From Ampullaceana balthica (Eukaryota; Mollusca; Gastropoda; Lymnaeidae), in NCBI GenBank assembly GCA_944989445.1, contig CALYLW010000125.1:1696885-1760884 (forward strand): 64,000 nucleotides of DNA. The letters run 5' to 3'. A program made the position numbers and the translations under genes. Below, piece after piece: positions 22,910-33,540 of the stretch. Each line of letters opens with the position of its first letter. The stretch's first letter is position 1. The notes beneath the pieces were generated by a model. The model had not been told where the DNA came from. It saw only the letters and a list, made by a program, of their open reading frames with translations, and made no database searches.

Positions 22910-24270
22910 AATGTCCCAAAAAGTCAATCAAGTAATTATAGATGAAGTAAAGGCTTCAGGTTATTTCAGCTTGTCATTACCCGATATTTCACTTACAGAT
23001 CAGTTAAGCGTTGTTCTTCGATATGTGGTAGATGGAGAGCCGATTTAGCACTTTTTGAGTTTCTTGGAGCTGCAAAGTCACACTGGTGAAGGTATGACTA
23101 AGCAAGAGTTGCAGTACTTACGTGAAGTTTGCAATATTGATTTTGCGAAATACAGAGTTCAGTCCCGGATAACGCAGCTAATATATCTTGATATTACAAG
23201 GGCATGCAGAACAAAATTCTAGAGGAAAATTAGATTTATATCTACATACCCTGTGCTACCCATTCACTAAATCTGGCAGGCAAAATTGCGATTGACTCTT
23301 GTTTAGAGGCAGTAAACTTCTTCCAACTGATTGATACTTTTTTCTCAGCTTCAACCAACAGATGGAAGATTTTGAAAGGATGCTTTGTGGATTGAACGCT
23401 GGTAAACTCTCTTTCCGATACCAGATGGGAAGCACATGCTGTTGGAACTAAAGCTATTCTAAAGGGTCATCCTCAGATTATAGAAGCGCCAGAGTGTTTA
23501 CAATAAGACCTGTCACAGAAGGGGGACACCAGAAGAGAAGCAGACAAAAATTGCAAAGAAGATACAAGAATTAGAATTTGCTCTCACGCTTGTCTTTTGG
23601 GAAGAAGTTACATTTTCACAGATTCAGTCAAGCTCTACAAAATGAGCAAGTGAACTTGACAACGTGTGCTGATTTGTATTCTTCACTAGCATATCACTTG
23701 CATGAAAGACAGTGGTCATTGGTGGGGATGCCCTGAGGTATCTCTGAAAGCCAAAGACAAATTTCGTATATTTGCTTTTTACGCCAAACTTGTTGACAAA
23801 CTTGAGACAGAAATGGGTAGATGAGGATAGGTATATAATGATATAGAGGTTAGATTTTCTTGTCTGATTGATGTACCACAAACATCTCAGTGTTATATAG
23901 GACTAATAAATGCTTATCCTGAAAATCTGAACAATAATTTATATACTGAACTACAAAAGTTACACTCATATATTGGCCACAAGTTTTGTGCCTCAAAATC
24001 TGAAAACAACACGTTGAGTCATGAAGAATTATACAAAGTAATAGAGACAACATCCAGTTTGCTTTTCCAAAGTAGAAATGGACTTGCGCATATTTTTAAC
24101 ATTGATGTTTACGAGTGTTTTACCTGAGCGTTCTTTTTCTCATGTTAAAAAGTACAAAAAATCCAAGTAGATCGATAATTAAAAAGAAAGGCTTGATTCC
24201 TTATCTTTACTGATGATTGAGACAGACATTTTGCGCAAAATTAACTTTGATGATGTACTTTTCCAGAATT
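22910..24270 (+). pseudogene. ZMYM1-like hAT transposase pseudogene
   Basis: Recognisable pieces in order: GYFSLSLPDISLTDQLSVVL (near 22,970-23,030), a degenerate DNAAN-like catalytic region (about 23,170), CATHSLNLAGK (about 23,255), SASTNRWKILKG, SLSDTRWEAH (about 23,410) and a C-terminal dimerisation remnant LPERSFSHVKKYKKSK with LDSLSLLMIETDILRKINFD (about 24,120-24,255). These correspond to a cut-and-paste hAT transposase of the ZMYM1/DUF4371 type with RNase H fold. Stops and frame changes occur throughout, so it is not translatable. Confidence 0.8.
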
Positions 24271-24451
24271 AAATCTAGAATAAAGAACTTTAAAATGTAA
24301 ATGTTTGCTTTCTCTGACTTTCTCATGTATTAAAAAAGTTACATTATGTTTGTCTATTATTATTACAAAATTAATTAAATATTAATTTTAATACAGAAAT
24401 AACTTATCGTAGGTTTTATTTTAGTGATATTAGTACAAACATATGTGTTAA

Positions 24452-24632
24452 CAGCGGCGTCACTAGGGTGGGTATCACCCAGTTCGGTAGGTAATTTTGT
24501 CACCCCCTCATAACTTAGCCTACAGACCTCAATTCCAGTATGCCAATGCCAAATAACGAGGCATTCAGAATTTTACCCTTTGGTGTCACCCGGTGTGGTC
24601 CGCACCTCCCTCAATCCCCTGTGACGCCCCTG
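24452..24632. mobile_element. Nested hAT MITE with perfect 8-bp duplication
   Basis: 181 bp between CAGCGGCGTCAC and GTGACGCCCCTG (12-bp inverted repeats, one mismatch). TGTGTTAA is duplicated exactly at 24,444-24,451 and 24,633-24,640. The same terminus appears singly near 12,865, 13,480, 40,834 and 58,625. Confidence 0.9.
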
Positions 24633-24774
24633 TGTGTTAACTGTTTTGTTTGTTAGTATGTTGGCTTTAATATTGAACATACCAGCGGTCATTTGGGGAT
24701 CGGAGCAGACGGGGGCACCCATGTGGGTTTGTGCTTCGGGCACCAAGATGGCTTAATCCGGCCCTGACGAAGGT

Positions 24775-25162
24775 AGATCATTTTATTTACAATGAGTTGT
24801 GATAAAACAAATTGAGATTGCAATAAAAGTTGTATATAAAACGAATATCATTTAATTAAAGTATCTTAAATCCATAACTGAAGATTCATATAATTTGTTT
24901 AGAAGTTAAGGAATTCTAAAAAGATTAATGGTTAAACACATATCGGCACCTCAGTTCACTTATTATTAAAAGAACTCTTACATAAAATGTTGTTTAATTA
25001 ATCGATCATTAGAGAAATACATGACTTCCAAATAGATACAAAATGTTTGAGTAGTTATAATTTCTTTAAATAATAAACTTAGTTTTTATGCTTCTTAATG
25101 TTATTATATGTTGTAGTTAGGATATTAATATTTTACATTGAATACACTTATATATATGTATA
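24775..25162. other. Intron sequence, nothing recognised
   Basis: AT-rich sequence between the hAT element and a Helitron end. No repeat or gene identified. Confidence 0.5.
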
Positions 25163-25420
25163 CTAGTGTATCACCCATCAAAAATAACGGAAGTTTTCAA
25201 AATGGATATATTTCAGTTTTTGTAATTGTCCCTTTTGCCTGAAAGCCGCATAGTAAATAATCAGAAAATGTAGAGACCAAGAGAGAAAAATTAAATCTCT
25301 TTTCCATATTGAACAATTTTATGCGGGCGTTTGAAAATAGCGTTTTTTCTGTTTTTTTAAATTTATTTGCAGTATTTTTTTCAGCGCTAATTTTTTTTAG
25401 CGGTGCACTTTCTAAAATCT
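25163..25420. mobile_element. Rearranged Helitron fragment
   Basis: CTAG (25,163-25,166) followed by CACCCATCAAAAATAACGG is a left-facing 3' end of the CCGTCAT family. Immediately after, TGTAATTGTCCCTTTTGCC and CAGAAAATGTAGAGACCAAG match the 5'-half body of the plus element at 32,136-32,290 in plus orientation. The 3' end and body are therefore inverted relative to each other. Confidence 0.6.
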
Positions 25421-26279
25421 AGCGTTACGAACGGACATAGCAGAGTATATATGTTGATTATATATACGAATATATGAGCTATGAGAAAACCTTCAAGTTC
25501 AGGCCTTGCGTTATATAAGTTTGCATGAATAATATTGATATAATCAGGATCATAGAAAATCCATAGTGAAATACACACAGAATGCAGAGACACTACAGCA
25601 AAGAAGTTTGAAGTTCGAAGTATTAACAAATATTGCTGAGGAGTCAGCCGGACGTTAACTTGCGGCATTGAATATTGCGCACCAATTATGAGTGCACCAA
25701 TAATACAACGCAGTGTGTTAAAATAAATTATGTGACTGTAATGTGATCCACATCAAGCACATCTGTGATTTGAAGCAGTTTAAGCTTCATTGATGATTAT
25801 GACTTGTCAGTTTATTCGCCAATTTTTCCATTCATTATTACCACAACATTACCAAAACATGTAAAAAAATGTAATTTTTAAAATATTTTGTAAAAGAAAG
25901 ATAAAATGTGACTGTCTGACCCTTTATTCCCCAATTTCTTTAACTTATATAGCTTGCTTGACAAGGATCAAATTTAGCTATAATTTTGAGTATTCCAAAG
26001 AAATTGTCTTTGTGGGGAGAGCAAAATGTTTCTTTACGACATCTACAAGGTGTCATATATATATATATATATATATTTATACGCTTTGCCATAGTACTTA
26101 TAACTGCCATAACTTGTTCAATAACATTTTTTCGCATTCTGCTATTTATCATGTATGTGTTCTGATAGGCATATATAGCAGTCAATTGTTGAGCCACGTT
26201 TGCTGGTAAGATATGTTACCGAAGCTTTTCTTTTGTCTACAGAGTCGTCATGACAATCACAGAATAATTAAGTGTATAT
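25421..26279. other. Non-coding sequence with a short TA microsatellite
   Basis: A (TA)n run lies at 26,055-26,078. Otherwise AT-rich sequence without a supported gene or terminal repeat. Confidence 0.5.
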
Positions 26280-26479
26280 GACAATTGCTCACTCAAACAA
26301 TTTTAGGGGCTCTGGTGAAAGTGGGGGCCTAAGGTAAAGCTTGTGTAATTTTTAAAACATGGCTCATTTTTTTTCGTTCCCTTAACACATTAATAAAAGC
26401 TCAAATAATGACGTAACGTCACAATATTTTATGGCGAGAAACACATTCGATGTAAATGTAAATTTTAAAATGCTTTTAA

Positions 26480-27234
26480 ATTTAATTCAGTCTCATCATG
26501 GATATATTTCTCAAGATCGTTAAAAATAGAATGGGAAATAATATCTCATACATATACGAAAAAGGAAATTTTGGGCACCCGGCCCTGAACAATTGAAAAT
26601 TAGAAGTGCAGTGCCCTTTGTTATTTTAATATGGGCTACCAAGTTTTTATATACAAAGTTTTGTTAAGATCATTCATTTACTCAGTAGTTAACGCATAAA
26701 CTAATTTTTATATAGCTCATATAAGCAAAAAAAAATGACATTAAGGGCCCCAGGGCCAATTTAGTGCAAGACGTCAAGCTCAAAAAACTGTTTATTTCAA
26801 TCAATTTCATAGTGGATATATTTATCTATATTTCTCAAGATCTTTAATAATTGAATGGGGAATAAAATATTAAACGTTTATTTAAAAAGACATTTTGGGC
26901 CCCCAGTCCCGAAGAAATGGACATTAGCAAATTAGTGCCCTATAGTATTTCAATATTGGCTTCCAAGTTATTATATACAAAGTTTGATTAAGATCCATCA
27001 ATTTACCTAATAGCTAACGCTTAAACTTATTTTTATATAGCTCATATAAGAAAAAAAGCATAGTATGGAACCCCTGCGCCACATGAGGGTTAAATTTTGA
27101 AAAAAAAGTAGCGAGTGACCTACCCAGAAGCGTACTCAAAAGTCTCCAAAAGTTTTATGGCGATCGGATGAATGGTTTAGTCAGCTATAAAGGACATACA
27201 TACATACATACTTTCATTTTATATATATCGATAT

Positions 27235-27235
<1 letters not shown>
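26480..27235 (-). mobile_element. Non-autonomous Helitron (CCATTCATCC family), 5' end at right
   Basis: On minus the right end reads AAAGTATGTATGTATGTATG, TCCTTTATAGCTGACTAAAC, CATTCATCCGATCGCCAT, the same leader as the plus copies at 54,390 and 55,555. Two internal units of about 300 bp share TTGGGCNCCCNGNCCNGAA and TTTTTATATAGCTCATATAAG. Its left 3' end was not resolved. Confidence 0.65.

Positions 27236-27311
<76 letters not shown>
27219..27311. repeat. (TA)n microsatellite at a Helitron 5' end
   Basis: About 90 bp of almost pure TA, joined to the leader of the minus Helitron on its left and to CTAG (27,312-27,315) on its right. Probably expanded from the TCTATATATAT start of the element. 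Confidence 0.9.
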
Positions 27312-27312
<1 letters not shown>

Positions 27313-27420
27313 TAGAAATATACCCGCGCTGCTAAAGAGGGAGTGTACAGCCTCAAAGGTTTTATTACGTATTTGAAAATTTTGCCAAACATTATTCTTT
27401 AAGTGTGTGAGTATGAAGCG
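27312..27420 (-). mobile_element. Degenerate Helitron 3' end (CCCGCGCT family)
   Basis: CTAG then TATACCCGCGCTGCTAAAGA resembles the 3' ends at 58,948 and 62,251, where CTAG is followed by CAAAATACCCGCGCTNCGCT. The hairpin is partly lost, so this copy is old. Confidence 0.5.
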
Positions 27421-28184
27421 ATTTAAATTCTATATTCGGGTCTAAACTGTGTACTGAGCTTACTCTTAAGAATAAAACTTACAACTGGTCAGAAAAATAC
27501 ATTTTAAAATGTAATTTCCAAATTCTGAAACAATTTTACGTATTATAAAGAGCGCTATGAAACCTAAAATAATGTCTGAAAAGGGTATTAATTTAATTAA
27601 AAATCCTGCATTCAAACATTAAATGAAATTGTCTCATAGCTATAGATCAAACGTAGCAAGGGATTACATTAAAAATATAAAAAAGGCATCTATTCTTTAA
27701 GGTGCTAATAAAACTTAAGGGAACAAAGTCAAATGAATCTATACAAATCAAATTAAATACTTCAACACTATTTTTATAAATATTTTGTTCTCTTTTGTTC
27801 CTTTCGTAAAAATGGTCCTAATTACTGACAGATTCCAATATCTACATATTGCTTTTTCACTCAGGGATCAAGTTCTTTATCTATTCCAGTTTTCCGATAA
27901 GACATTATATTTTGTAAAATATATCATTTAGTCCACTTTTTCTATATATATCCCCGCACTTTTTTTCCTGTCTTTATTTCTAGAGATTAGATTATTTATT
28001 TGCCAAGGATTTTAGGATTGATCTATTCGCTAAAAACGTATGTGAAACAAAGATATACATTTTAAGGGAAAAAGTGATATTGGTATCGTGGACAGAAAAG
28101 AGTAGACATAATAAGTTTAATAATTTCAGCTTCATGTAAACTAAGTTTGGTCTCGATATGTCCATCAGTCCAGTAGCCAATGAT
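27421..28184. other. Non-coding sequence, nothing recognised
   Basis: AT-rich; no element boundaries or gene. It may be the body of the Helitron whose end is at 27,312. Confidence 0.4.
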
Positions 28185-28338
28185 CAGGGGTGGATCAAGG
28201 TTGCATGGGGCCCCTGGCTGCAATTCCACCTGGGGCCCGGTCCAGCCACCTTTTATTATACAATATAATACGTTTGGGGCGCTTAAATCATTGGGGCCTC
28301 CGGCTTTAGCACAACCAGCACTCCTTAATCCTCCATAG
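28185..28338. mobile_element. hAT MITE with perfect 8-bp duplication CCAATGAT
   Basis: 154 bp. Left end CAGGGGTGGATCAAGG, right end CCTTAATCCTCCATAG. CCAATGAT occurs at 28,177-28,184 and 28,339-28,346. The GGGGCCCCTGGCTGCAATTC interior also occurs inverted at 22,600-22,745. Confidence 0.85.
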
Positions 28339-28844
28339 CCAATGATAATAATATAATAGTTTTGCTAATATGAGAGAAAGCGATTTTACTCAATATTACT
28401 TTTAGTTCAGTCATGCTTAACTTTATTAAGAATGAGTCTGAAAATATAAAGACTTTTATTCAAATGGGACGTTGGACCATTGGTGAGAAGAGCTTAGGCT
28501 TAGATTAGTATAGAAAAAGGACACTAAATTAAGTGAATCAAGAAAAATGAAAAACATAAAATTACGGGAGTATCAAATTCTATATAAACTTAAAAAACGC
28601 TGTGTTTAGATTGGAAATATTTGTTAAATATATTGGATATATTAGAAACATTTTTATAAGATAATTATTGTTTTAAAAATCTTTAACTTCAATTTTTTTT
28701 ACTTATGAGTTATTTTCATTTACAGAATTGCTCTCATAAATTTACTCGCTATTTTAAGGGTACTATATAAAGTTAACTGACGTATATAATTTCGACCACA
28801 CATGGTTTGACTATTTAAACTAATTAAATATTTGTTTTAATAGC

Positions 28845-30083
28845 AGCTATAAGAACTAACTCCCAATAGCTTCTAATATCAAAGCGCTAATAAACTTAAT
28901 AATAAATGGTGTAAATGTAATGAAGTTTCTAAAAAGAATTTAAAGAAACTAACCCAGTCTTATTTAAAAAGCTTGCAATAAAATTTGCGCACCGTTTTTA
29001 CTCTATGAAAGTTAATAGAAAGCCGTTCGCTTAAAGAAAGTCTTTTAATAAAGTACTGCATCAAAAATTAATCAACTTTTTGATCATCTTTATAGGATGT
29101 CTTAATATTTGTCTTTTTATTATAGTCAGGGCCGGCCTAAGGGAATAGGATGCCATAGGCGAAGTGAATTAGTGGCCCTAAATGTAATAGAAAAATAAAA
29201 TAATAAATATGGAAAGATGCTTATGCGATGCCCCCACTAATGATGAGACTAATCGGAGGCCCAAGGAGGCTTCCTAGTTTGCCTATGCCTAAAGCCGGCC
29301 CTGATTATACTATTTAAATTTAAGGCTTTAATACAATTGGTATAATTACAAAAAGGAATACAAAAAGGTTTTATAAATTATATTTCAGATTTAGTTTCTG
29401 AAAAATTAACAAATTATTTACCAAATTAAAAACAAAAAAGATTAATCGGTTTGTTTATGGGTTACAATGCCTAAAAATTTATTTTAAAATGGCTTACAAA
29501 GGAATGACCATAACATATTCAATTCTTAGCTAAACTTAATTAAGTGCTTTTAGGTTCCCTTGTATTGAGTTTAATATACTTCTATTAACAAGTCCGGTAG
29601 CCAAACTTTAAATTGTAAATCTGCTTAGCTTATGCAACAAAATATAGATTTGGTCCTAGGTCTTTATATGCATGTTAAGATCATTGTTGCTTAACTTAAA
29701 TAAGTAAATTTAAAGGAATGAGCCAGGAAAATGAGCAAGAAAAAAATTAAGTTGGAGAAAAATATATCTATTAAAAATTAAAACCACATTAAGAATAAAG
29801 AACACGCAACAATTTTTTAGGAAAAAAAAATAAGTGCTCTACTTTACGATTAAGTTTATTTGGCTATGGCTATTTCTTTCCAGATAAAATTCCCTCAAAT
29901 AATTATTATTTGTTTAAATTAAATTTTGGGTTATTATAAAAAAACATAACAAAACTCTTAACTTGAAATAAAGTTCATTCATCGTGTGACAAATGTAATG
30001 AAATAGTTTTAACCCATCTATAATATAAAAAAATTACCCGCAAAAGGGCCACTGCTTTGTACCGCAAAGCCAAACCTAATTTG
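28845..30083 (-). repeat. Long inverted repeat, arm 1
   Basis: Aligns in reverse complement to 38,815-40,140. Shared landmarks include GGTTTGGCTTTGCGGTACAA, GCATTTGTCACACGATGAAT (one-base difference) and a TAAAAAGCTTGCAATA versus ATTGCAAGCTTTTTA match at the far end. It carries a MITE that arm 2 lacks and lacks the SINE in arm 2. It continues to the right into a Helitron 5' region, so both arms probably derive from one long non-autonomous Helitron. Confidence 0.8.
29127..29303. mobile_element. hAT MITE with 8-bp duplication and paralogous empty site
   Basis: 177 bp between CAGGGCCGGCCTAAGG and CTAAAGCCGGCCCTG. Flanks ATTATAGT (29,119-29,126) and ATTATACT (29,304-29,311) differ by one base. 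The matching point in arm 2 near 39,850 has a single AGTATAAT and no insert. Confidence 0.9.
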
Positions 30084-30512
30084 AATGTTATTATAATAAA
30101 ATAACACAACACATTTAAGATGCGTATAGAAACATTTATGCACGTAATTTGACAATAAAAGATTTTTGAAAGCGCATCGCTCAAAAAAGTCTTGGAAAAA
30201 ATACTGCACCAAAATATTAATCGTTTTGAACGCCCGCCTAAAGTTGTTAAATATGTCTCTACATTTTCTGATTTTTTTAAATTTAAGTCTGTCAGGAAAA
30301 AGGAACCATTACAAAAACTATACTAAAACCACCTAAAAGGAACCGTCCTTACAAATTTGATCCCCATCCGTCATTTGGATTTTACGTGATTGTGTAACTG
30401 ACAGTCGAAAATGGAAACATACAAACTGTTTGTTTGTATGTTTCCATTTTCGACTGTCAGTTACACAATCACGTACAAAGATACAAACACCAACTCAGCT
30501 TTACATATTAGA
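30084..30512 (-). mobile_element. Helitron 5' region, minus, with internal palindrome
   Basis: On minus the end near 30,512 reads TCTAATATGTAAAGCTGAGT then TGGTGTTTGTAT, matching the plus 5' end at 31,972 (TCTACTATATAAAGCTCAGT). The body continues into arm 1. A perfect inverted duplication of part of this leader is at 30,383-30,475. Confidence 0.7.
30383..30475. repeat. Perfect palindrome, 44-bp arms, 5-bp spacer
   Basis: Arms 30,383-30,426 and 30,432-30,475 pair base for base around TGTTT. They comprise the Helitron leader phrase TTTCCATTTTCGACTGTCAG. No mismatch was found on a position-by-position check. Confidence 0.95.
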
Positions 30513-30568
30513 GAATACATAAATAAACGGGTTAGGCAAAAACTAAACTAACATAGAAATTCAAATTG

Positions 30569-31180
30569 TGTGTCCATCAAACCTGCGTCATCCGCATTCT
30601 GCTAAATGGGTTCGAGACATTGACCACTAATACATCCCATGAGCGCAAGCTTAATAGCTTCCACTTGAGATTCCTGCGTCACATCCCTGGCATTAAATGT
30701 CAGGGCAAAGTGAAAATAGAGAGGTCCTGATGCATGTCAATACCCAAAGCATGTTCTCAATCTTTAGTGAAAGACGCTTAAGATTGCTAGGGCATGTAAA
30801 AAGAAGGAGCATGGGTTGCATCCCAAGAACCTCCCAAACGGAGAACTGTCACCGGGAAAGAGGAAGACAGGTCGCACTAATCTCTGATTTAAAGATGTCT
30901 ACCGGAGATACATGAAGAAGCCAAAATAAGCGCAATAGACTAGGAGCGTAAAGCAGAAGACCGATATACGGGACGCACAGCAGAGATGAATGGAGGAGGC
31001 TACAGACAGAATATCTAGGAGAAAGGCCAAAACATTGGGAAGCGCAGAACTTGTGTGCGAAAGCTGTGGTAAAGACTGCCACTTCAGGATAGGACTGCAC
31101 AGCCACACAACTAAATGCAACCAAAGCCAACGGTGATGCACCATCGTCTCACGAGACAGAAGGATGCCGAATAAATATAC
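30569..31180 (+). pseudogene. Non-LTR retrotransposon family B, 3' fragment
   Basis: Corresponds to the last part of the family B element at 14,465-15,130 in opposite orientation: the thumb region (30,600-30,800; TCCCATGAGCGCAAGCTTAA, AAGCATGTTCTCAATC) and a C-terminal zinc-binding tail CESCGKDCHFRIGLHSHTTK near 31,055-31,120. That tail has the spacing C-x2-C-x4-H... of a Cys/His finger. 5' truncation is usual for such elements. Confidence 0.75.
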
Positions 31181-31204
31181 GAGTGCAATACCCATGCTTT
31201 GCTA

Positions 31205-31430
31205 CGGGGGTAAGCGGCTGGATAGCGAAGTCAATAGTTCACTCGCCTTACAAGCTGAGGGGCGAGGGATCTAGCCCACGTTAAAGCCATAAAAATGGTG
31301 ATGAAAGACTATTGCTAAAAAGACCTCCGCTGACCTGGAGAGGAGATGGGTGCCGCCAAGGTCTACCAAGCCTTAATAAAGTTCTAATGGAAACAATAGA
31401 ACCCCCTACGACCACCAAACAAACAGAAAA
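31205..31430 (+). mobile_element. SINE family B (tRNA-Val-like head), copy 1
   Basis: GGCTGGATAGCGAAGTCAAT, then TCGCCTTACAAGCTGAGG, then GATCTAGC: the GTTCGCC-TAC-AAG core resembles a tRNA-Val anticodon arm. The tail CCGCCAAGGTCTACCAAGCC is shared with the copy at 45,684-45,890. The B box is degenerate. Confidence 0.6.
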
Positions 31431-31971
31431 GAAAGATTATAAAAATGTAACAGTATTTTGTTTTGGGGTATCATATTCCGATTAAAAATTTAGAAGTGAG
31501 TATAAACGCAAGACGAAAACGGGATAGTGAAACACCAACCCTCTTCTTCGTGAAAAAACTATATGGGTCGTACACAAAATAAAAAGCAGGATGAAATTTA
31601 AGGATGCTTATCAAAGTTGTTAATTCTGCTTTTATAACGCATGCTTTTCTGTAACTGCTCTACAAGAATACCAAAGGTCCATTAGAGATTCGTAACTCTA
31701 ATGTGAAAGGGCTCATTTTCTTTTCAATAATATAAAAACGATAAATCCACCTAAAAGGGTTAGAGATTGATCCTCAAATTTAAAATCATTTAGCCCATAT
31801 TAAATGACTTCCGGTGACCTTTTCTTCAAGTGGTGACGAAGCACCAAGTTAGCAGATACTTATGTCGCATAAGTAAACGTATAATTTTTTTTAAAATAAT
31901 ATTGAATATTATTATCGTTTCCTTTTAGTTTGTTACCTTATAAAATGACAACATTTTGTGAGGAATTAATA
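31431..31971. other. Non-coding sequence, nothing recognised
   Basis: AT-rich; ends at the A that precedes the Helitron start. No gene or repeat partner seen. Confidence 0.45.
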
Positions 31972-32633
31972 TCTACTATATAAAGCTCAGTTGGTGTTTG
32001 TATGTGGGTATGTTAGTATGTTTCACTTTTCGACTGTAAGTTCCACAACCACGGAAAAACCAAATGATGTACGGGGACCAAAGTTGGCAGGACGGCTCCT
32101 TTTAACCTGCATATGGTTTACATCTATTTTTAGTAATTGTCCATTTTGCCCAAAAGCCATCAATTAAAAGATCAGAAAATGTTAAGACAAAGAGAGAAAT
32201 ATTAAATCTCATTTCCAGATTGAACAGCTTCATGTGGACATTTAAAACGAGTTCATTTTGTTGCGGTATTTTTTTTTCCAATACTTCATTTTGAGCGGTG
32301 CGCTTTCAAAAAATGTTTATTGTCAAATTACGTGCGCACATTTTCGCGTACGCATCTTAAATTAAGCTGTGTTATCATCATCAACATACATAATTCCCGT
32401 AGTAATGTAATGCTTCTTGATTAAAATGCTGATTTGTTCAATAGTGCGCACCAAAAATTACTGCACCAAATATAACTCTTTTCGAATGTTCCGCATAAAA
32501 TTGTTCAATATGATAATAAATGAATCAAATAAAAATAAATAAAATAAATGAAAGTCTGTATTACGTTATTTTTTAATCTGATGTGTTTTATTTTGAAAAC
32601 TTCGGTTATTTTTGACGGGTGATAAAATTCTAG
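31972..32633 (+). mobile_element. Non-autonomous Helitron, both ends present
   Basis: 662 bp. It begins TCTACTATATAAAGCTCAGT directly after A (31,971) and ends GACGGGTGATAAAATTCTAG directly before T (32,634), as required for A-to-T Helitron insertion. The 3' stem-loop (CGGTTATTTTTGACGG) is a mutated CCGTCATTTTTGACGG. It encodes no protein and must be mobilised in trans. Confidence 0.85.
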
Positions 32634-33540
32634 TATATATAATATAACGGCCCAAGTCACTGGCTCACATGACAGATGTGTAACGCTGAGGAACGATGTA
32701 CAACAGTCTATAGCAGTTAAAAAATTGTGTGGTGATTTGCACTGTAAAAAAATATTATATGACGTCATTGGTTGATCTTATATGTTAATAAAGGTGTGCA
32801 CCGGCTGGTGTGCAAATAAATATAAATTTAAGACGCACTAAAAAAATATTATATGACGTCATTGTTTTAGCTTATATTTTAATTTTGGAAAAGGGAACCA
32901 TGTAAAAATAGGATTAGAGGATTTATAATTATTAAATATACTTTATGTAAATTTCAGGAAGTTTAATATTTCGTATTTATCAAACAAGGATAAGTTACTT
33001 GGGGTTTTGACCCAAAAAAGTGTGCGCCGTAGGCGCCCTACAGGCACAATGGGCGCCATAGGCGCCCTACAACCCATAGTTTTATTATAATCATATATAT
33101 ATTTACGCTCAATTATCGCTAACTGACTGTGGCCTAACGCTAAGGGACATCACTCTGTTTTTTTTTAAAATTGGATAATCATTTTGGTTTCCAGATTAAC
33201 ATTAAACACCCTCCACACTATAATTAATAATTGAACAATTTCATGCAGAAGTTCGATAAGAGTTATTTTTGGTGCAGTAATTTGGTGCGCTGCTTTCTAA
33301 CATTTCTCGCCGTAAAAAGATATTATATGACGTCATTGATTTAGCTCATATTTTAAATTTTGAAAAGGGAATGATGTAAAAAGAGGATTTGGGGATTGTT
33401 AATTATTAAATACTTTGTGTACATTTCAGGAAATTTAATGTATCGTATTTAGTTAGGTGGCACCCCCAGCACAACACCCTCAATTATCACTGACTCGTTC
33501 ATTCCGTAACGCTCAACGTACACTATGATTAAATAAACTA
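32634..33540. repeat. Cluster of TGACGTCA-bearing Helitron modules
   Basis: Three copies of an ATATTATATGACGTCATTG block (TGACGTCA at 32,760, 32,854 and 33,329), two followed by TTTTAATTTTGGAAAAGGGA-like text. GGCGCC-rich hairpins at 33,020-33,075 precede CCATAG. The same block is 3' of Helitron 2 at 38,330. Confidence 0.65.

Larger units (their letters stand above)
22435..24766 (+). mobile_element. Complete hAT transposon with perfect 8-bp duplication, inactive
   Basis: 2,332 bp bounded by CAGGCCTGGATCAACC and GGCTTAATCCGGCCCTG (reverse complement CAGGGCCGGATTAAGCC), imperfect inverted repeats of the hAT type. The target duplication ACGAAGGT is identical at 22,427-22,434 and 24,767-24,774. 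Inside are a decayed ZMYM1-like transposase and at least one nested MITE, so it inserted before those. Confidence 0.92.

Noticed and set aside
26055..26078. Gene spanning the TA repeat (plus and minus frames of 83-85 codons)
   Set aside because: Both frames are low complexity (IYIYIY) and explained by the microsatellite.
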